From Corylus avellana (lineage: Eukaryota > Streptophyta > Magnoliopsida > Fagales > Betulaceae): a stretch of DNA of 64,000 nt. Below the pieces are notes generated by a model, which did no database searches, was not told the origin of the DNA, and saw nothing but the letters and a program-made list of their open reading frames with translations. Every line of letters begins with the position of its first letter. The stretch's first letter is position 1. A program made the position numbers and the translations under genes. This document shows positions 56,835-64,000 of the stretch, in pieces. The DNA is taken from positions 25,373,093-25,437,092 of the forward strand of contig NC_081542.1 of assembly GCF_901000735.1 (NCBI RefSeq), written 5' to 3'.

Positions 56835-58416
56835 CCCTAAGCCTGTTATTTGCCCCGCCAGTGCATATTGCAGGCCCATTTCTCCTGCTCCCTTCTCAGC
56901 GGTCCCCTTAGCTGAGCCTGCCGATGTCCCAACTCCTGTAATTGCTGTGGAGTCAGTTACTCCAATTCACTCAGGTCCTAACATCAATCGTATCCTGGAG
57001 GAGGTTGCGATGGAGGTGTGCTCGGACTGCTTGGTGGGCAACGAGGATGAAAGGCCCGAGCCTGTGATTCCTGTAGCTAAGTTGGTAAGACCGTCGGTCA
57101 CAAAGGCACATAAGGAGGTGTAGGCCGACAGTGGCTCACAAGCACCTTGTCCGAGTGGTTCTCGTGCTATAACCGCTCTTGGTGCTCTGGAGTCTGCTGC
57201 TTAAGGCGACTCTACTCCAAGCGAGTCCAGGGTGCAACCCCCCGGCGTCGGATGGTCGGTAGGTTACCCCCTCACTAAGCTTGGGGGTGATCTCTTGGGC
57301 AACCCTTTTTCTGCCCTGGTGTCATTGGTGCCCCATAATCAGTTGACTGGGCAGCGTGATCACACCGCCCGAGGCATGGTGGAGGCTTGCCTCTACTACC
57401 AGCTTGTCGTAAGTGTCATTTTTCTTTTAACTGTTTTGCACCGCTTTGTATGTACTAACTTCTTTCTTTGTTTTAGAGCATGATGAGCTTGTTGTTCCTT
57501 TACTGGGACTTCATGAAAGTTATGCACAACTCGACCAAGGAGGCTGACACCCTGAAGGTTAAGTTTGCGAAGTGAGAGCGAAAACTGTTGGAGTCTGAGG
57601 CCAAGAATGTGAGGCTGGGGAGAGTCATTTCCTAGCAAGATATGGAACTACTGGCTGTTGGCTAGCAACAACCTGTAATTCAGGCCGAAGCTGCTCGGGC
57701 TGCAACGGATAAAAAACTCTTGGATCTGTCCGCCAAGGTGGAGGCTCTTCGGGCTGAAAATGGTCGGCTCCAAGGAGAAAACTCAGAAATAAAGGAGGAC
57801 CAAAATCAGTTTGAGGATAGACTTGCTGAGGTTCTGAGGCAGGTCAGAGAAGCTCAGGCTGAGAGGGATGTTCAGAGGGCAGTGGCCGAGGATGCCTACT
57901 CAGCTCGGACGGTGGTTGGGGAAAGGAGGAAGTTTTGAAAAGATAAGCTCAAGAAGACCGAGCTTCAGTTGCGAGAAGCCGATGATTGAACCCACAAGTA
58001 CGAGAAGTAGTTGTCGTATGCCTCCTGGACATGCGACAACGCCGAGGATGCCTTCCTGCTCTGTAGACCTCAATACTGTGGAAGCCGATGATCTTCCTTT
58101 CACTGATGAAGCCCTAGAGCAGGTTATCTTGCTTGGGCAGGAGGAAATGCCAGATGCTAAGGGGATCTTTAAGTTTGGCTATACACTTGGAGGTAAAGAT
58201 CACCCTCGGGCAATGGTCAAGCCGTGGAGCCCCAAGTCCCTATCAATGAACTTGCTGTTGCTACGGCCCCTAAGCGAACTGACCCAAAAGGGGTCTAATT
58301 GTATTTTCATCATTTGTATATTTTCAACATTAATATTTTCATCTTTGACTTTTTTTACTTTTCACTTCTTTGTAGTAGATAAGTGTTCATACAATCTTAT
58401 CTTTCCATGCATTTAG
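56835..58416 (+). pseudogene. Antisense ORF of the Tat-like element, contig 6 copy, decayed
   Basis: The first ~680 bp match 52075-52761 at roughly 92-94% by eye. Then comes a coiled-coil segment (57720-57938; VEALRAENGRLQGENSEIKE) and a C-terminal part with several stops (57868-58300). Sense is opposite to the gag-pol pieces at 59205-63900, with the tandem repeats between them. The frame is broken in many places. The coiled coil and the position are the only recognisable traits. Confidence 0.5.
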
Positions 58417-58559
58417 AAGATAACTTAAAAACAGTAATCACCTCTTAACCATTCTTAAGTTTCAACTCCCCTTGGATATCTATTCGAGGGTTTAGCTGAG
58501 AGGATTCCCTCGGAATACCTGTCCGAGGGGTTAATAATGAGAATAAGGTAGTCTTTCCT

Positions 58560-59030
58560 CTTAATTTTGAAAAATTGTCCGCGAAGTTAGTTTAAGAGGA
58601 TGAGTTAGTCTCTTCGACTGTTTCCTCTAACTACCTTTGGAAACTTGTCCGAGAAGCGAGTTGAAAGGTGAGTTATAGTCTCTTCGATTGTTTCCTCTAA
58701 CTACCTTCAGAAACCTGTCCGAGAAGCAAGTTGAGAGGCGAGTTATAATATCTTCGACTGTCTCTCTCTAACTACCTTCAGAAACTTGTCCAAGAAGCAA
58801 GTTGAGAGGTGAGTTATAGTCTCTTCGACTGTCTCTCTCTAAATACCTTCGAAAACCTATATGAGAAGTGAGTTGAGAGGTGAGTTATAGTCTCTTCGAC
58901 TGTCTCTCTTTAACTACCTTCGGAAACCTGTCCGAGAAGCAAGTTGAGAGGTGAGTTATAGTCTCATTGACTGTCTCTCTCCAAATACCTTCGGAAACCT
59001 GTCTGAGAAACAAGTTGAGAGGAGTCTCTA
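58560..59030. repeat. Tandem repeat, ~71-bp unit, about 6.5 copies
   Basis: The marker tcttcgactg recurs at 58611, 58681, 58751, 58822, 58893 and (as tcattgactg) 58964. Each unit carries aactaccttcggaaacctgtccgag-type sequence. It lies between pol and the antisense ORF, the zone where Tat/Ogre elements are known to carry tandem repeats. Confidence 0.9.
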
Positions 59031-59204
59031 ACTTCTTTCGAAATACCTGTTCGAGGGTTACATTGAGACTTCAAATACTTTGACTATCGCAACTTCAAGA
59101 GAGTTTTATTCGATGAAACAAGATATGAAAGAAAAGAAACAAACAAAGTAACAATAAATCTTTTTTTCGAAATTACAAGTTAACCAAAGTACTTTTTGAA
59201 ATGC

Positions 59205-60325
59205 TCAGCGTTCCATGGCCTGAGGAGTGTCTTTCTCTCGGAGTCCTCGAGGTAGTATGCTCCCGCTCTTCAGTAATTGTTCAGCTTGTAAGGTCTTTCC
59301 AAATTGGGAGCTAACATGCCCTCGGTTGGATCTTTGGTGGCGATGGTAACTTTTTGCAAAACCAAATCTCCGACTTTGAAGCTTCGATGCTTGACCTTCT
59401 TGTTGAAATACCAAGCTAATCTCTCCTGGTATGCTGACATGGATACTTGAGCTTGATCTCGCTTCTTCTGTAGCAGATCCAGATGCAGCAGTAAGCCTTC
59501 ATCATTATTCTCAGGCCGAAAAGTTTCTACTCGAAAGCTGCCCGAGCCCACCTCGGCAAGTATAACCGCCTCGGTCCCGAAGGCCAGAGCATAGGGAGTT
59601 TCCTTGATTGGAGTTCTTCTCGCAGTCCGATAAGCCTATAGAACCTCTGGAAGATCTTCCACCCAATCTCCCTTTCGATCACCAAGTTTCTTCTTCAAAA
59701 GTTTGAAGATTGGCTTGTTAGTGATTTCAACTTGCGTGTTTGCTTGGGGATGCCCAAGGGACGAGAAATAATTTCTTATATAGAGTTTGGCACACCATTT
59801 TCTGAATGAATCGCAGTCGAAGTGCTTTCCATTGTCCGTGACGAATGCGTGTGGAATGCCATATCGGTAAATGACATTATTCCATAAAAATTTCTCTATG
59901 CTCTTAGCTGTTATATTCACTAGGGCCTCCATTTCTACCCATTTCGTGAAATAATCCACAGCTACCACTACAAACAAAATACCTCCCTTTCTGAGAGGTA
60001 ATGGTCCCACTATATCTACCCCCTATTATGAGAAGGGCCATGGTGAGGAGACTGAGCTTAATTCCTCTAGCGGTTGCTTGGTGATGTTGGCAAAACGTTG
60101 GCATTTGTCTCAATTTTTGACCATCTCTTCCGAGTCCCTAATCATGTTAGGCCAATAGTAGCCTGCTCGAACCGCCTTATGTGCCAACATTCTTGGGCCT
60201 GAATGGCTCCCATAAACACCTTCATGAATCTCACGAAGTATATAATTAGCTTCTTCCTCGAAAACACACTTAAGAAGCAGTAACATGAAACCTCGCTTGT
60301 ATAAGGTTCCATTTACCATGGTAAA
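59205..60325 (-). pseudogene. Tat-lineage pol: integrase region
   Basis: In order on the minus strand: the integrase zinc-binding region (EIHEGVYGSHSGPRMLAHKA, near 60225), the DDE core (VVVAVDYFTKWVEMEAL, then VTDNGKHFD and SLGHPQANTQVEITNK, 59636-60010), and the C-terminal part (HRSFKVGDLVLQKV, near 59370). Stops and frameshifts separate the pieces, for example at 60027 and 59638. An intact integrase would insert element cDNA; this one cannot be made as one protein. Confidence 0.85.
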
Positions 60326-60409
60326 TCTAGCATCCTTTTAGCTTAGCTGGATAGCAGACTTCTTTCCTGCAGGGAGAATCCCTTTCTCAAGATATTCCAC
60401 CACTCCCTT

Positions 60410-60900
60410 CTACCAATCTGGTACCGCCTCTGCTATTGAGACTGAGACTACCTTGGCTATGGTAGGTCGGGACGGATTTTGAATTATCTCTTCAGATTCT
60501 CCTACAGACTCCTCGGTCAATGCAGTCCGAGCAAGATGGTCTGCTCCCTCGTTTTCTTCCCTTGGGATTTTTACGATGCAAAACTTCTTGAAAGAACTCT
60601 GCAAGTCTTGTACCTTTGACAAGTACAGCCTCATTTTATCTCCCTTGGCTTCGAATTCCCCTTGGATGTGCCCGACCATTACATGGGAGTCGCTTCGTAG
60701 CTTAATGAATTCGGCTCCCATCTCGTGGGCTAGGCCAAGTCCAGCTATTACGGCCTCGTACTCGGCCTCATTGTTGGTAGTTCTCAACTCCAACCTTATG
60801 GAGTTGCGCAACTCTTCTCCTTATGGGGTGATTAGTATTAGCCCAGCTCCACCGTGTCTTCTTGTGGATGACCCATCCACATAAACCATCCAAGTTTCAT
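60410..60900 (-). pseudogene. Tat-lineage pol: second (archaeal-type) RNase H
   Basis: The pattern VDGSSTRRHGGAGLILITP ... NNEAEYEAVIAGL ... KLRSDSHVMVGHI ... PREENEGADHLARTAL includes the expected acidic residues (Asp, Glu, Asp, Asp). A stop codon falls after ITP (near 60820). A second RNase H placed between the RT/RNase H and integrase is diagnostic for the Tat clade. Confidence 0.85.
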
Positions 60901-61052
60901 CCCTCGGCCATTGTTCTGTATCTGGCAAGTTAGTAAATTCTGCCAAAAAGTCGGCCAATGCTTGACCCTAGATGGAGTTCCGAGGAAGGAATTTGATATC
61001 AAACTTTCCAAGTTCAATTGCCCAATTGGCTAGTCTTCCGGATAAGTCTAGT

Positions 61053-62195
61053 TTACGAAGCACCTTTTTGAGAGGGTATCCAGTGAGAACCCTTATCGTG
61101 TGAGCTTGAAAATATGGCCGGAGTTTCCTGACGCTTTGGTAAGAGCAAAGGCAAGCTTTTCATCTGGGGGTATCTTTCCTCGGCCCCTTTCAATGCTCGG
61201 CTGATAAAGTATACAGGTTTCTGTACCCCCTCTTCTTCTCGTACAAGGGCTGCACTTATTGCTGTTGGAGAGACAGCCAAGTATAAATACAATACTTCTC
61301 TTGGGAATGTTTGGCTTAGCAAATGTGGGTTGACTAAATACTTCTTTAGTTCCCCAAAAGGTTTTTCGCACTCATCTAACCATTCAAAGGCCTTTCTCAG
61401 GATTTTAAAGAATGGCAGACACTTATCGGTTGACAGAGAAATGAATCGGTTGAGTGCTGCTATCCTACCTATTAATTGTTGGAGTTGTTTCATATTCTTT
61501 GGAGATTGCATATCCAAAACTGCTTGGATTTTTTTTGGGTTAGCTTCAATTCCTCGGTTCGACACCATATAGCCAATGAACTTTCTTGAGGACACTCCGA
61601 ATGCACACTATGCAAAATTCAGCTTCATCCCATACTTTTTCAACGTTTCAAACGTTTCATGTAGGTCAGCTGTATGGTTCTGTGGCAAAATGCTTTTGAC
61701 TAGCATGTCATCCACGTACACTTTTTTTGTTTCACCCTATCTGTTCTCGGAACATCTTGTTTACCAGTCTCTGGTATGCCGCCCCTGCATTTTTCAGACC
61801 GAAGGGCATGACCTTATAACAGTACAAGCCCTGGTTAGTAATAAATGCAGTCTTCTCTCTGTCTTCCGGGTGCATGTAAATCTGGTTGTAACCAGAAAGG
61901 CATCCATAAAACTGAGCAAACCATACCCAAATGTTGAATCGACCAGTGCATCAATGCAAGGGAGAGGAAAACTGTCTTTTGGACAAGCTTTGTTGAGGTC
62001 GGTGAAGTCTACACACATTCTCCACTTCCCATTGGATTTTTTGACCAATACTACTTTGGCTAACCAATCAGGATAATGTACTTCTTCAATAAACCGAGCT
62101 CTGAGCAGCTTTTCCACTTCCTCGGCTATCGCCATGTTTCGCTCAGGAGCGAATTTCCTTCTCTTCTGCTTCACTGGTTTCATACTTGGATCCAC
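61053..62195 (-). pseudogene. Tat-lineage pol: reverse transcriptase and first RNase H
   Basis: The RT fingers (ARFIEEVHYPDWLAKVVLVK, RMCVDFTDLNKACPKDSFPL) are in one frame (61794-62195). A frameshift follows SFMDAF. The catalytic VYVDDMLVKS can be read near 61695-61725 in another frame, and thumb/connection plus RNase H lie at 61053-61595. In the first RNase H the catalytic Asp is replaced (LYLAVSPTAISAAL), as commonly seen in Tat elements, where the second RNase H is thought to do the work. Confidence 0.85.
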
Positions 62196-62223
62196 ATTGA
62201 GCTAATGAAGTATTTCTTCAGGG

Positions 62224-62990
62224 CTAATGCCAGGCATGTCTTCGTGCATCCATACAAATACCTTCAAATTCTTTTTTCAGAAAAGTGACGAGGTCTTCTT
62301 GGACTTCCGAGGAGAGCTGAGAACCAACCTTTACCACTTTGCCATTTGCTACTATTACATCTTCTAGTATCTCGGCAGGGTCACCCTTCGGTTCACCTTC
62401 CTTTCTACTCCCCACAGTGCTCACCGTCAAAGGTGTAGCCTCTAAAGAATTTTTTAGGGAAGTTATGTAACATTTCCTTCCTGCAGTTTGGTCACCCTTG
62501 ACCTCTCTGACTCCTTCTTCAGTTGGAAACTTCATCTTCAAGTGGTAGGTTGAAGTTACCGCTTTCAACTTATTCAAGGCTGGCCGACCGATTATTGCAT
62601 TGTAGGCGGATGGTCGGTTGACTACTAAGAAGTCTACCATGATAGTTGACTGCCTAGGAGCTGTTCCTGCTGTTACAGGGAGTGAGATAATTCCGATAGG
62701 TTGGACTTGCTCTCTCGCAAATCCAACTAAGGGAGAACCAATGGTGTGATCCTACTACAATCAATACCCATTTGTTTGAAAACTGGCCAATAGAGGATGT
62801 CAGCCGAGCTCCCATTGTCTACTAAGATCCGATGGAGCACATGGTTAGCCACGGTCACCGTTACCACCAATGCATCATCATGGGGCATCATTACTCCTTT
62901 CGCATCTTCTTCAGTGAATAATAAAACCATTGGCTCTCGTTTCATGGTCTTGGCAGGCCTTTCAAGAAAAAGAACCTCTTCGGTCTGCAC
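62224..62990 (-). pseudogene. Tat-lineage protease region
   Basis: The aspartic protease core is HRILVDNGSSADILYWPVFK (DNG in place of DTG/DSG). It is followed by VNRPSAYNAIIGRPALNKLK, which is typical for Tat and related plant gypsy elements. Two frames with a break near 62640-62727 carry the parts. A real protease would process the polyprotein. Confidence 0.8.
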
Positions 62991-63129
62991 CCTTTTGGCA
63001 TAGGCTCTTCTGGCTGAGTTAGCCTTTCCTCCACCAGCTATTCCTCTTGAAATGGTTAGGATTTCTCTTACTACATCATGATTTCGAGGTGGGGGATGAG
63101 CATCCCGATCGTTTCTCGGCTTAGCCTAC

Positions 63130-63896
63130 TGATTATGCATCAGTTCAACATACTAATCATCCCTCGGGCCATTATCATGTCTTTGCCTTTGGTCTCGGCC
63201 TTCGACAACTTCTCGGTTCCCCTCAAGCAGTAAGGGTTGCTGATGTTCTCTTCCTCTGGCCCTCTGCCCTGTCAAAAACCTTACCAGTTTACCATTCCTA
63301 ATGTAGGATTCTATCTCTTGACGAAGAGATACATACTTCTCTGTCAAGTGGCCAACTTCATTATAATACAGGCAAAACTTGGTATGGTCTCGCTTCGATG
63401 CTGGACCTCTTTCATCCTTGTTGGCCATTTGAAGTTGGGGTCCCTCCTGATCTCCATTAACACCTCGGTCATGCTGGTGTTTAATAGAGTGAACTTGCTG
63501 AGTTTTCGTTGAGAGTCATTCCTCGATTTGGGAGTTTTCTTGCCCTGCCCCTTCAGGTTTTTCTCCTACTTCTTTCCGGAGCTTATTGGTGCTACCCTCG
63601 CACTACTCCTCTCTCGCTGAGTCTCCTCTTACCGAGTTTCCTCTTGCCAAGTAGCCTTCTCTTGGGACTTCATCAAAGCCGCTACAGTCTCCTCTTGATT
63701 GATGTATTCTTTGGCTTTATTTAGAAAATGACGAAGAGTCACCATCGCAGTCTTCTTTGATAACTCGGCCATCAGTGGCCCCTCGGCTTTTACCCCATGC
63801 ATCAGTGCATCAAGTACTATTTGCTCACTCGAATTTTCTACCAATAACTTCTCCTTATTGAATTTGAGCATGAAGTCTGATAAGCGTCGAATGTTG
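63130..63896 (-). pseudogene. Tat-lineage gag remnant
   Basis: Two pieces remain: LSDFMLKFNKEKLLVENSSE ... AMVTLRHFLNKAKEYINQEE (63629-63901), and the C-terminal CLYYNEVGHLTEKYVSLRQE (63153-63428), where the usual zinc-knuckle cysteines are partly lost. Stops lie between them. The gag sequence ends abruptly near 63896, where a different AT-rich sequence begins. Confidence 0.75.
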
Positions 63897-64000
63897 CACA
63901 TTCAAGCCCCTTAATTTACATATGTTAATTCATTAGCATTGTTATTTGTTTGATTTTGTTTTGTTTTTGTGTTTTCAGGATATAAATCAAGATGCAATTA
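63897..64000. other. Unassigned sequence replacing the gag N-terminus
   Basis: From about tgttgcacattcaagcccc the sequence no longer reads as gag and becomes T-rich. It is probably another insertion or a deletion junction that continues past the window. Confidence 0.4.

Noticed and set aside
58560..59030. CRISPR-like or minisatellite gene
   Set aside because: 71-bp head-to-tail units without unique spacers, in the usual tandem-repeat zone of Tat retrotransposons.

Overview
This window is a draft-quality piece of a plant nuclear genome, most likely a woody eudicot. The evidence is intronless type I (M-alpha) MADS-box genes of the AGL62-like class, L1-type LINEs with a C-terminal RNase H, copia and Tat-lineage Ty3/gypsy retrotransposons, and CACTA, hAT, MULE and Tourist-like DNA transposons. 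Five N runs split it into six contigs: 1-2692, 2793-12615, 12716-33271, 33372-44747, 44806-52761 and 52862-64000. Four runs are exactly 100 N; one is 58 N. I cannot name the species.

Region by region. (i) 1-19463 is one locus shown three times. Block A (2692 bp, with a damaged AGL62-like gene) lies at 1-2692, inverted at 3483-6174, and direct at 16082-18773. Flanking block C (6175-10458) returns inverted at 12716-16081, and block B (2793-3482) returns inverted at 18774-19463. Every change of orientation coincides with an N gap or follows from one. The C copies differ by a 5'-truncated LINE with a target-site duplication (TSD) that is absent from the other copy. Unmerged, wrongly oriented haplotigs are the simplest reading. 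Contig 2 also carries one end of a CACTA transposon (10656-12615). (ii) 19464-25462 is a full-length L1-type LINE with two intact overlapping ORFs and a perfect 16-bp TSD. (iii) 25479-36237 holds an intact AGL62-like gene (27387-28010) and a second MADS gene present twice on either side of a gap (31148-31702 and 34343-34876), about 1% apart by eye. (iv) 36238-44747 is AT-rich intergenic DNA with MITEs, a dead LINE fragment, a miniature copia element, and one small gene for a putative membrane protein (41465-41680). (v) 44806-64000 is nested repeats: hAT-like GGGTCG-rich elements, a 1.06-kb retroposon with TSD and poly(A), a Tat-lineage Ty3/gypsy element with decayed gag-pol on the minus strand, an antisense ORF and 71-bp tandem repeats, and a gypsy LTR carrying a MULE with 9-bp TSDs.

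Host gene content is small. After collapsing the duplicated contig ends I count three AGL62-like MADS loci, one of them damaged, and one small membrane-protein gene. AGL62-class proteins act in endosperm and seed development in Arabidopsis; clustered, fast-evolving, partly decayed copies are typical of type I MADS genes. Everything else is transposable-element DNA. The most informative signals are assembly structure plus insertion polymorphism, and several transposons with readable TSDs.
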